Assembly (NCBI GenBank): GCA_021463315.1
Contig: JAJTXO010000209.1
Span: 1 to 6,822 of the forward strand
Direction of reading: 5' to 3'
DNA: 6,822 bases
Origin: Caldilineales bacterium
GTDB lineage: Bacteria; Chloroflexota; Anaerolineae; JAAEKA01
Below the pieces are notes generated by a model. It searched no databases. It was given only the letters and a program-made list of their open reading frames with translations, and had not been told where the DNA came from. Below, piece by piece: positions 1 to 6,353 of the stretch; the first letter of the stretch is position 1, and every line of letters begins with the position of its first letter. The position numbers were made by a program, and so were the translations under genes.

Positions 1-50
1 CCAAACGTTGGTTGAGTAGCCGTCTGCGGCGTATCGAAACCAACGTTTGG
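1..50. repeat. Hairpin-forming inverted repeat (REP-like element)
   Basis: Bases 1-13 (CCAAACGTTGGTT) are perfectly complementary to bases 38-50 (AACCAACGTTTGG). Inside lies a second short stem, GCCG (19-22) with CGGC (27-30) around a TCTG loop, so the element can fold as a two-tier hairpin with an asymmetric internal loop. There is no T-tract after the right arm, so a classical intrinsic terminator is unlikely. The inner part (GGTTGAGTAGCC ... GTATCGAAACC, 10-41) resembles short dispersed intergenic repeats I recall from GC-rich Actinobacteria and Chloroflexota; that resemblance is from memory. The octamer TGAGTAGC (13-20) recurs at 60-67. The element starts at the window edge, so its true left limit is unknown. 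Confidence 0.8.
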
Positions 51-80
51 CCCGCCGCCTGAGTAGCTACAAATGGGCAG

Positions 81-131
81 GCTTGGTCAGCCCACAGCGC
101 GCCAGTATACCTTGGCTGCGGAGCTTGGTCA
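81..131. repeat. Pair of 9-bp direct repeats upstream of the sigma promoter
   Basis: GCTTGGTCA occurs at 81-89 and again at 123-131, 42 bases apart, which is close to four helical turns. A shorter CTTGG match lies between them at 111-115. Both full copies are upstream of the candidate -35 box at 146. The spacing would suit a dimeric regulator bound on one DNA face, but two 9-mers could occur by chance. Apart from these, the octamer repeat at 60-67 and the promoter, I see nothing in 51-227. Confidence 0.3.
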
Positions 132-145
132 AAAGCGCCACCCGA

Positions 146-174
146 TTGACACTGGGTGCGTTTCGGAGTAACAT
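146..174 (+). promoter_or_regulatory. Candidate housekeeping-type promoter of the sigma/CHAT operon
   Basis: TTGACA at 146-151 is a perfect -35 consensus. It is followed after exactly 17 bases by TAACAT (169-174), which matches four of six positions of the -10 consensus. Transcription would start near 181, giving a leader of about 46 bases before the ATG at 228. This looks like a main-sigma promoter rather than an ECF promoter, so basal expression of the operon may not need its own sigma factor. Sigma70 consensus use in this organism is supported by the similar promoter before tRNA-Cys at the other end of the window. Confidence 0.5.
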
Positions 175-227
175 ACTCAGCGCAGTGTAGACGTCGCCAT
201 CAACTCCTCACAGCAAAGCGTGGTTCT

Positions 228-932
228 ATGTCCTCACCTGTCGACCTCCATGCCTTGAGCGTCACCGGTCTGACTCACCGCTGTGCGCAGGAAACTGAGC
301 TTTTCTTCCAGCGCCACGCCTATGACCCGGCCTATTGCTACGAGCTCTTTCGGCGCGCCCTGCTGGAGCGCAACCAGCGCGCCTACGAAGGTCTCTACAT
401 CCAATACCAACCGCTGGTGGCCGGCTGGGTGGAGCGTCACCCCAGCTTCCCCGGCGCCGGCGAAGAGGTGCAATACTTCGTCAACCGTGCCTTCGAGAAG
501 ATGTGGCACGCGCTGAGCCCCGAAAAGTTCGACCGCTTCGCCGACCTCAAGGCGCTGCTCAGCTATCTCAAGCTCTGCGCCCACAGCGCGGTGATCGACT
601 ATGCCCGGCCGCGCCGGCTTGTTCTGCTGGACGAAGAGCCTGGCGACGCCGTGCTGGCGGCCCGCGCCAGCCACGACGATGCGGCGGAGGAGGTGATCGA
701 GCGAAACGTCCAACAGGACTTTTGGCGTCAGATCAACCTGCGCCTGGCCGACGAGCGGGAGCAGGCCGTGGTCTTTGGCTCTTTCGTGTTGGCTATGAAG
801 CCAGCCGAGCTGCAGCGCCGCTACGCCCATCTGTTCGGCGATGTGCGCGATGTCTACCGCACCAAGCAAAACGTCCTGGAGCGTCTGCGCCGCGACCCTG
901 AGCTGCAAATCCTGCGGGCCGACTACAGGTAA
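228..932 (+). CDS. ECF-like RNA polymerase sigma factor
   Basis: A 234-residue protein with the two-domain plan of small sigma-70 family (ECF-like) factors. Residues about 44-130 look like region 2: AYEGLYIQYQPLV, then EEVQYFVNRAFEKMW (core-binding 2.2-like), then LLSYLKLCAHSAVIDYARPRR (2.3/2.4-like). Residues about 155-232 look like region 4, ending in a helix-turn-helix with the basic tail KQNVLERLRRDPEL. An N-terminal stretch of about 40 residues precedes region 2. The ATG at 228 is chosen because an in-frame GTG at 156 lies inside the candidate promoter. No clear Shine-Dalgarno precedes 228, so translation may be weak. It is first in the operon, 47 bases before a zinc-finger anti-sigma gene, which supports the call. 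Region 4 is divergent and the target promoters are unknown. Confidence 0.85.
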   Translation: MSSPVDLHALSVTGLTHRCAQETELFFQRHAYDPAYCYELFRRALLERNQRAYEGLYIQYQPLVAGWVERHPSFPGAGEEVQYFVNRAFEKMWHALSPEKFDRFADLKALLSYLKLCAHSAVIDYARPRRLVLLDEEPGDAVLAARASHDDAAEEVIERNVQQDFWRQINLRLADEREQAVVFGSFVLAMKPAELQRRYAHLFGDVRDVYRTKQNVLERLRRDPELQILRADYR

Positions 933-959
933 TTCCCCATCTGTTTCCGTTCAATGGGT

Positions 960-966
960 AAAGGAG
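960..966 (+). promoter_or_regulatory. Ribosome binding site of the anti-sigma gene
   Basis: AAAGGAG is a good Shine-Dalgarno sequence lying 13 bases before the ATG at 980. The spacing is longer than the usual 5-9 bases, but no better-placed start codon in this frame exists, and starting at 980 keeps the first zinc-ligand cysteine (Cys3). Confidence 0.5.
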
Positions 967-979
967 TAGTCGATACCTG

Positions 980-1714
980 ATGAACTGTGTCAACCCACCG
1001 CAGCTTGACGATGTCGAGCTATTGATGAGCCTGGATGGCGAGGCAAGCCCCGAGGTGGAAATGCATCTGTCGCAATGTCCACAGTGCAGCCAACGCGCGG
1101 CCGAGCTGGCCAAGGTTCAGAACCTGGTCATGGCCAGCCTTTATCGCATGGCCTGTCCCTCGAGTCTGGAGCTGGGCGAATACCATTTGAAGCTGCTGCC
1201 GGCTGCCAAAGCGGCCACGGTGCAGCGCCACGTGGCCCAGTGCCCGCACTGCGCCAGCGAGATGGCGCAACTGGCCTCCTTCATGGGCCAGGCCGACCCC
1301 TACCTGCATCCTGCGCCCAGTACCGTGCTGCGCCGGCAGGTTAACGTGCTCATCGCCCGATTGGCCAGCGCCGTGCCGTCTGCCCATCCCGCGACCCAGC
1401 CCGCGTTTGCACCCGTCCTGGCTGGCCTGCGCGGCGATGGGGCTGAGCCGCTGCGCTATGAAGCCGGCGCGGTGCAGGTCATTCTGGAGGTCCAGCGCGA
1501 CGATGCGCGCGCCGACCGCCAACTGCTGGATGGCCTGATTCTGGGATTGGACGAGGCGCTGCAGGCCACCCTCTGGCGCGTCGAGCAACATGTTGCCACC
1601 GCGCCCGTGGATGATCTGGGCAATTTCACCGTGGGCAATCTGACGCCGGGCCAGTACGAGCTGATCCTGACCGGCGCACAGGACGAGGTGCATATCCAGA
1701 ACCTGCAGATCTAA
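980..1714 (+). CDS. Soluble anti-sigma factor with two zinc-finger (ZAS-like) units
   Basis: A 244-residue protein predicted to bind and hold the sigma factor encoded just upstream. It carries two copies of the zinc-binding anti-sigma pattern. The first is Cys3, then His29-x3-Cys33-x2-Cys36; the second is Cys59, then His84-x3-Cys88-x2-Cys91. The Cys-to-His gaps are 25 and 24 residues, as in classical ZAS domains. No membrane segment follows, so it should act in the cytoplasm. Residues about 103-160 are a Pro/Ala-rich linker. The C-terminal part (about 160-244) is beta-rich and ends with a D-x-x-G-x-F ... L-x-P-G-x-Y-x-L pattern, as in carboxypeptidase-regulatory-like or Ig-like beta-sandwich domains. 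The stop is 4 bases before the TPR-CHAT start, suggesting translational coupling. Zinc binding could make it redox-sensitive, but cleavage or ligand sensing is equally possible. Confidence 0.85.
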   Translation: MNCVNPPQLDDVELLMSLDGEASPEVEMHLSQCPQCSQRAAELAKVQNLVMASLYRMACPSSLELGEYHLKLLPAAKAATVQRHVAQCPHCASEMAQLASFMGQADPYLHPAPSTVLRRQVNVLIARLASAVPSAHPATQPAFAPVLAGLRGDGAEPLRYEAGAVQVILEVQRDDARADRQLLDGLILGLDEALQATLWRVEQHVATAPVDDLGNFTVGNLTPGQYELILTGAQDEVHIQNLQI

Positions 1715-1718
1715 CTGT

Positions 1719-4604
1719 ATGAGTATGCATGACCTGATCGAAGGCCTGTTGGCCGAGCCTGACCCTGCCCGCCAGCAGCAGTTGCTGGACGCCTGCGCCA
1801 GCCAAGGCAGCAGCACAGCCGCTGCGGCGCTCAAGGCCGAGGCCGACCGCACGCTGCGCGCCGATGTGGCGCGCTCGCTGCGCGCGGCGCAGTTGCTTCA
1901 ACGCCTGGCCACGCTCACCGGCGCGCCGGCTGACCAGGCGCTGGGCCTGCTGGCCGAGGCCAACGCCCGCTCCATCGGCCAGCATGAATATCAGCAGGCC
2001 ATCGCGCTCTACGACGCGGCCAGCGCGCTCTATGGACGGGAGCAACTGCCAGTGGAACAGGCGCGCGCCCAGATCGGCAAAGTGGGCGCGCTGGCCTATC
2101 TGGGACGCTATAGCGAAGCTGATCTGGCTGGCCAATGGGCCGGCCAGATTTTGTATGATCACGGGGAATGGCAGGCGCTGGCCACCCTGACCATGAACCT
2201 GGCCATCATGAACGCCAACAAAGGAGACGACGCCCAGGCCTTGCAGCGTTTCGATCAGGCCGGCGAGATCTACGGCCGGCTGGGCGAGGCTGGCCAGGCT
2301 GGCTGGCTCTGGGTGCAGCTCAATCGAGCGCTGGTGCTGCGCAATCTGGGCCACTTCGAGGCCTCTGTGGCCGCCTGTCACACCGCCATCGATGGGCTGA
2401 CCGCGCTGGGCCAGCCGGTGTCCGCGGCGCGGGCCCGCTGGAATCTGGCCCTCACCCATGTCATTCTCGGCCAATACAACGAGGCGTTGCAGGGCCTCGA
2501 CCAGGTGCGGGAGGTTTTCGTGGCCGATGGCCGCCCGCGCGACGCCCTGCTGGTCGATCTGGATGTCAGCAGTTGCCTCCTGCACATGCGCCGATACGAG
2601 GGGGTGCTGGAGACCTGTCGCCAGGTGCGCGCGGCTTTCGACGAGCTGGGCGCGCACGACGTGGCCGCCAAGGCCATCGTGATCGAGGGGATGGCCCACG
2701 CCAGCCTGGGCCAGCACGACGCCGCCATCGCCTCGCTGGACGAGGCCAAGACCATCTTCACCCAACTGGGCAATCCCGTCTGGATCGCGTCCGTGGAGCT
2801 GGAGATCGCCGGGGTGCAGCGCTTTCGCGGCCAGTTCCAACAGAGCCTGGAACTGGCGCTGTGCTGCGCCCAGGCCTTCGACGCGCTGCAGTTGCCAGTG
2901 GAGCAAGCGCAGGCGCACCTGGTGGCCGCACGCGCCGCGCTGCGGCTGAATCGGGCGCAGCAGGCCAGCGATCTGGCCAACGCCGCGCTGGAGAGCGGCC
3001 AGGCATTGAATGTGGCCTCGCTGATCTTCCAGGCCCATCACCTGCTGGGACGGGCCGCCACCCAGGAAGGCCGCCAGGCCGAGGCGCTGGACGCCTACGA
3101 CATGGCGGTCGAACAGTTGGAGCGCCTGCGCGGTCGCCTGATGGTCGAATTTCGCGCCGACTTTCTGGAAGACAAGACAGCTATCTACGAGGACACCGTC
3201 CTGCTCTGCGTGGCGCTGCACGATCCGCAACGCGGCCTGGAATACGCCGAACGGGCCCGCTCGCGCGCGTTGGTGGACATGCTGGCCTATCGGCTAAACG
3301 TGGGCATCGAGGCGCGCACGCCGCAGGATCAGCCGCGCGTCGATGAGCTGCTGCACCTGTGCGCGCAGCGCGACCAGACCTTTCGCCGCTGGCAGAGCCA
3401 ACGGCAACTCCAGGCGCGCGAGGCCTCAGCCGAGGTCGATGGCCGGGAGCATTTGGAGCAGGAGGTGCTGGAGATCGAGAAGCGTATCACCGATCTTTGG
3501 CACAAGCTGCTGGTGCGCAACGCCGACTACGCCCGCGACGCGGCGCTGTGGCGGGTGCAGGTCGAGCCGGTTCAGCCCCACCTGGACCCAGAGACCGCGC
3601 TGATCGAATACTACATCGCGCGCGGTGTGCTGCTGGCCTTCGTGGCCACGCAGCAGGAGATCACGGTCTTTCGGCTGCCGGCTACCCCCGCCGCGATTCA
3701 GAACAACCAGCGTCTGCTGCGCCTGAACCTGGACGCCGCGCCCCACACCCCAGCCGAACGGCTGCCCCATCTGACCGCCAACGCGCAGGCGTTGCTGCGC
3801 CGGCTGTATGGGCAGTTGATCGAGCCGCTGGAGCACGCGCTGGTCCGCTTCCCGCGCTGGATTGTGGTTCCCTTTGGCCCACTGCACTATCTGCCCTTCC
3901 AGGCGCTGCACGATGGCCGCCACTATCTGGTGGAGCGCCACGAGATCAGCTATCTGCCCGGCGCCAGCCTGCTGCGCTACTGCCTGGAGCCGCGCCAGAC
4001 CGGCGCGGGCCTGGCCGTGTTCGGCCATTCCTTCGGCGGCCACCTGCCCAACGCGGTGGACGAAGCCGCGGCCATCCATCAGATCTGCGGCGGCGAGCTG
4101 TTCACCGAGGCCGACGCCACCCCGGCGCGCTTTCGGGAGCTGGCCAGCCAAAAACGGGTGCTGCATCTGGCCGCGCACGGCAATTTTCGACCCGACAACC
4201 CTCTTTTCTCCGGTCTGGCGCTGGCCGACGGCTGGCTGACCACGCTGGACATCTTCAGCCTGCGCCTTCAGGCGTCGCTGGTGACGCTCAGCGCCTGCCA
4301 GACCGGCCGCAGCGCGCTGGCTGGGGGCGACGAGCTGCTGGGTCTGATGCGCGCGCTGCTCTACGCAGGGGCGTCCAGCCTGGTGCTCACCCTGTGGACG
4401 GTGGAAGACCGCACCACGGCCGGCCTGATGCAGCGCTTCTATCGCCACCTGACAGCCGGCCAGCGCAAGGGCAGCGCGCTGCGCGAGGCGCAATTGGCCT
4501 GTATTCGGCCCGATCCCACCACCGCCGACGCGGAGCCAGCCCGCTGCGCCCATCCCTATTTCTGGGCGCCCTTCTTCCTGGTCGGCAATCCCGGCGCGCT
4601 GTGA
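1719..4604 (+). CDS. TPR-CHAT protein (caspase-like cysteine protease)
   Basis: A 961-residue protein with an N-terminal TPR superhelix and a C-terminal CHAT (caspase HetF-associated with TPRs) domain. Repeat units recur about every 40 residues: the turn residue falls at 87, 129, 169, 211, 251, 291, 331, 371, 411 and 451, usually followed by an Y/F/H-x-x-A-like pattern. That gives about ten units of the longer 40-42 residue kind. A helical linker (about 470-615, with LEQEVLEIEKRITDLW) leads to the CHAT domain at about 622-960. The catalytic dyad is intact: His820 in HLAAHG and Cys860 in LSACQTG. Other family signatures are PFGPLHYLPFQAL, LTLWTVEDRTTAGLM and the C-terminal HPYFWAPFFLVG. There is no signal peptide, so it is cytosolic. 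It starts 4 bases after the anti-sigma stop, with no clear Shine-Dalgarno. In the family, TPRs bind partners or sense a trigger and CHAT cuts a partner protein. The substrate is unknown; the anti-sigma factor is the obvious candidate. Confidence 0.95.
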   Translation: MSMHDLIEGLLAEPDPARQQQLLDACASQGSSTAAAALKAEADRTLRADVARSLRAAQLLQRLATLTGAPADQALGLLAEANARSIGQHEYQQAIALYDAASALYGREQLPVEQARAQIGKVGALAYLGRYSEADLAGQWAGQILYDHGEWQALATLTMNLAIMNANKGDDAQALQRFDQAGEIYGRLGEAGQAGWLWVQLNRALVLRNLGHFEASVAACHTAIDGLTALGQPVSAARARWNLALTHVILGQYNEALQGLDQVREVFVADGRPRDALLVDLDVSSCLLHMRRYEGVLETCRQVRAAFDELGAHDVAAKAIVIEGMAHASLGQHDAAIASLDEAKTIFTQLGNPVWIASVELEIAGVQRFRGQFQQSLELALCCAQAFDALQLPVEQAQAHLVAARAALRLNRAQQASDLANAALESGQALNVASLIFQAHHLLGRAATQEGRQAEALDAYDMAVEQLERLRGRLMVEFRADFLEDKTAIYEDTVLLCVALHDPQRGLEYAERARSRALVDMLAYRLNVGIEARTPQDQPRVDELLHLCAQRDQTFRRWQSQRQLQAREASAEVDGREHLEQEVLEIEKRITDLWHKLLVRNADYARDAALWRVQVEPVQPHLDPETALIEYYIARGVLLAFVATQQEITVFRLPATPAAIQNNQRLLRLNLDAAPHTPAERLPHLTANAQALLRRLYGQLIEPLEHALVRFPRWIVVPFGPLHYLPFQALHDGRHYLVERHEISYLPGASLLRYCLEPRQTGAGLAVFGHSFGGHLPNAVDEAAAIHQICGGELFTEADATPARFRELASQKRVLHLAAHGNFRPDNPLFSGLALADGWLTTLDIFSLRLQASLVTLSACQTGRSALAGGDELLGLMRALLYAGASSLVLTLWTVEDRTTAGLMQRFYRHLTAGQRKGSALREAQLACIRPDPTTADAEPARCAHPYFWAPFFLVGNPGAL

Positions 4605-4614
4605 CCAAGTCCAT

Positions 4615-4621
4615 GAGGAGA
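4615..4621 (+). promoter_or_regulatory. Ribosome binding site of the subtilase gene
   Basis: GAGGAGA lies 8 bases before the ATG at 4630 and inside the 25-base gap after the CHAT stop. It is the best-spaced strong Shine-Dalgarno in the operon, so the subtilase may be translated independently of the gene before it. No promoter-like sequence is visible in the gap. Confidence 0.7.
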
Positions 4622-4629
4622 GATCGATC

Positions 4630-6318
4630 ATGTCTGTTTTTCGACTGAGATATCACAGGCCGGCGTGGCTGGCGCTGCTGCTGATTGGGGCGCTGCTGGC
4701 CGCCTGCGTTGCCCCGACCCCTCCGCCGTCCACTCCGACCAACACTCCCTCGCCCGCAGCCTTCGAGTGCAGCGAGCTGAAGACAGGCGCCGTCGACTCC
4801 GGCGGCGTGGCGACCGCCCACTACATCCTGAACCAGGTGATCGTCACTGGTCCCACAGAGGCCGTCAAGGCTGTGATCGAGGAGTTGGGCGGCGCCGAGG
4901 CCGGCTTCATCTCGCTCCAGACCTGTACCATGGTCGATCGTCGGGCGGAGCCGCCGGAGACCGAGCGCTGGAGCGAGGCCAGCGCCAGCCGGGGCGACGC
5001 GCCGGCCATCCAGTTCCGGGCCGACGCGGCCGCGCAACTGAGCACCAGTCTGTACGCCACCCCACCTGAGCGCACCACCGAGGAGATCGTCAACCAGATC
5101 AACGAGATCGGGCGGGACAAGCTGGTGTTCGCCGATCCCAACTACCTGACGGGGCCGCTGGACGCCAACCCGGTCAGCCCCTGCGCTGTCGTGCGGCCCG
5201 ACGCGGTGGGCGCGCCCTTCGAGGTAGGGGGCAGCCCCTTCGAGGTGGGCGGCAGTCCCTTCGAGGTGGGGGGCAGCTCCAGCGGCGGGCTGGGCGATGA
5301 GGCCAAGCCGGGCGATTTCTGGCAGCAGTGGGCCTTCGAGCAGATCGGCCTGCATTTCGACGGCAGCGGGCGCGGCGACTGGAGCGGCCAGGGGGTCACG
5401 GTGGCCATCTTCGACACCTCGCCCTACACGCCCACCCTGAGCTCGGTGTCGATCAGCGACCAAAACGGCTCGCTCGACCTGGCGCTCTCCTTCACCGCGT
5501 CGCTCAACGCGCTGCCTCCCAACCCTGCGCCCGACGCCAACGGCGCGCCGACCCAGCCGGTCGACGTGGCCGATCATGGGCTGTTTGCGGCCGGCCTGGT
5601 GCATGCCGTGGCGCCGGCCAGCGATCTTCATCTGATCGAGGTGTTGAACGACTACGGCTGTGGCGATCTGTGGACCTTGAATCGCGGCATCAACACCTTC
5701 GTGGCGCAGCAGATGGTCGACGGGCGATTGGATGACGTGGTGCTCAATCTGAGCCTGGGGGTGCATCAGCCGCGCGATCACGCCGATGCCGGCTGGCCGC
5801 CGCAGATCGTGTCGCTGGACGAGGCGCTGCGCAATGCAGCCAGCCGCGGCGCGGTCATCGTCGCCGCCTCGGGCAACGACTCCTACGCCAGCCTTGCTCC
5901 GCGGCCGATGCAGCTTCCGGCGGACTGGCGCTATGTCATCGGCGTGGCCGCCAGCAGCCAGACGCCCAGCCGCGCCTGCTATTCCAACCTGGGCGACGTG
6001 ACCGCGCCCGGCGCCGATGGTCGCGCGTCGACCGCGGATGCCTGCCAGCCGCGGGCCAACGAATGCCAGGGCCAGGGCGGGGACTGTCCGTTCGGGCTGA
6101 TCAGTCTGGCCACGGGGTCCAGCACCGGCTATCGCTACTGGGTGGGCACCTCCTTCGCCGCGCCGCTGGTCAGCGGCCAGGCCGCGCTGCTGCTGGAGCG
6201 GGGTGTGCCCGCCCCAGACGTGCCGCGCTGCATCCACGACACCATGGCCGACCACAACGGACAATGGGTGGTCAGCGTGAAGAACAGCGTCAAAAGCTGC
6301 AACCGCAGCGCGCCCTAG
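4630..6318 (+). CDS. Lipoprotein subtilisin-like serine protease (S8 family)
   Basis: A 562-residue exported protease. A basic N-terminus and a hydrophobic core (residues 12-25) end in the lipobox LAAC, with lipid-anchored Cys26, followed by a Thr/Pro-rich linker (27-42). Residues about 55-175 resemble an inhibitor-I9-like propeptide, with NQVIVTG near the start and VFADPNYL at the end. A Gly/Ser linker with three SPFEVGG-like repeats (195-215) precedes the catalytic domain (about 225-545). The triad is complete: Asp262 (AIFDTSP), His316 (DHGLFAAG) and Ser508 (GTSFAAP), with the oxyanion-hole Asn416 in AASGN. The Asp and His motifs depart from the usual DTG and HGTHVAG, marking a divergent branch. 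Ten cysteines besides Cys26 suggest disulfides and an extracytoplasmic location. It is the last operon gene, 25 bases after the CHAT gene, so co-expression is likely. The substrate is unknown. Confidence 0.93.
   Translation: MSVFRLRYHRPAWLALLLIGALLAACVAPTPPPSTPTNTPSPAAFECSELKTGAVDSGGVATAHYILNQVIVTGPTEAVKAVIEELGGAEAGFISLQTCTMVDRRAEPPETERWSEASASRGDAPAIQFRADAAAQLSTSLYATPPERTTEEIVNQINEIGRDKLVFADPNYLTGPLDANPVSPCAVVRPDAVGAPFEVGGSPFEVGGSPFEVGGSSSGGLGDEAKPGDFWQQWAFEQIGLHFDGSGRGDWSGQGVTVAIFDTSPYTPTLSSVSISDQNGSLDLALSFTASLNALPPNPAPDANGAPTQPVDVADHGLFAAGLVHAVAPASDLHLIEVLNDYGCGDLWTLNRGINTFVAQQMVDGRLDDVVLNLSLGVHQPRDHADAGWPPQIVSLDEALRNAASRGAVIVAASGNDSYASLAPRPMQLPADWRYVIGVAASSQTPSRACYSNLGDVTAPGADGRASTADACQPRANECQGQGGDCPFGLISLATGSSTGYRYWVGTSFAAPLVSGQAALLLERGVPAPDVPRCIHDTMADHNGQWVVSVKNSVKSCNRSAP
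5212..5274 (+). repeat. Three tandem 21-bp units encoding (A/S)PFEVGG
   Basis: Units at 5212-5232, 5233-5253 and 5254-5274 encode APFEVGG, SPFEVGG and SPFEVGG, followed by a Ser/Gly run (residues 216-220). Base differences between units are synonymous apart from the first codon (GCG against AGC or AGT). The peptide therefore appears conserved while the DNA has drifted. The repeat lies between the propeptide-like region and the catalytic domain of the subtilase, where autoprocessing or flexible tethering would be expected. Confidence 0.9.
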
Positions 6319-6331
6319 CGCGGGGTGCGGA

Positions 6332-6352
6332 GTCGAGCCCTCGTCGCTCGGC
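6332..6352. terminator. Weak hairpin between convergent genes
   Basis: The only gap between the subtilase stop (6318) and the cold-shock gene stop (6354) holds a 7-bp stem, GTCGAGC (6332-6338) with GCTCGGC (6346-6352), including one T-G wobble pair, around a 7-base loop. It could help end transcription from both sides, but neither strand has a T-tract, so it is not a standard intrinsic terminator. Confidence 0.25.
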
Positions 6353-6353
6353 G

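Noticed and set aside
1..70. CRISPR array, considered because of the Csx29-like TPR-CHAT gene
   Set aside because: There is one hairpin and one short partial copy, with no regular repeat-spacer pattern and no cas-like genes in the window.
156..227. Longer sigma factor starting at GTG 156
   Set aside because: The added residues are not sigma-like, no Shine-Dalgarno is present, and the start lies between the -35 and -10 boxes of the candidate promoter.
936..958. Possible hairpin between sigma and anti-sigma genes (CCCAT/ATGGG)
   Set aside because: Only 5 bp with a 13-base loop and no T-tract; too weak for a terminator.
1626..3230. Long - strand open frame (534 residues) opposite the anti-sigma and TPR regions
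   Set aside because: It is the GC-rich mirror of the TPR-CHAT gene; it has low-complexity Gln/Gly/His/Leu composition and no recognisable domain.
2168..3346. + strand alternative frame (392 residues) inside the TPR-CHAT gene
   Set aside because: Arg/Gly/Ala-rich composition typical of a shifted GC-rich frame; the true frame has regular TPR units across the same bases.
4387..6264. Long - strand open frame (625 residues) opposite the subtilase
   Set aside because: The + strand has a complete catalytic triad, lipobox and Shine-Dalgarno; the - strand frame has none and is Arg/Gly/His-rich.
228..6318. Bacterial gasdermin operon, considered because CHAT proteases and subtilases can activate gasdermins
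   Set aside because: No gasdermin-like protein is encoded here; every gene in the operon is accounted for by other domains. A gasdermin outside the window cannot be excluded.
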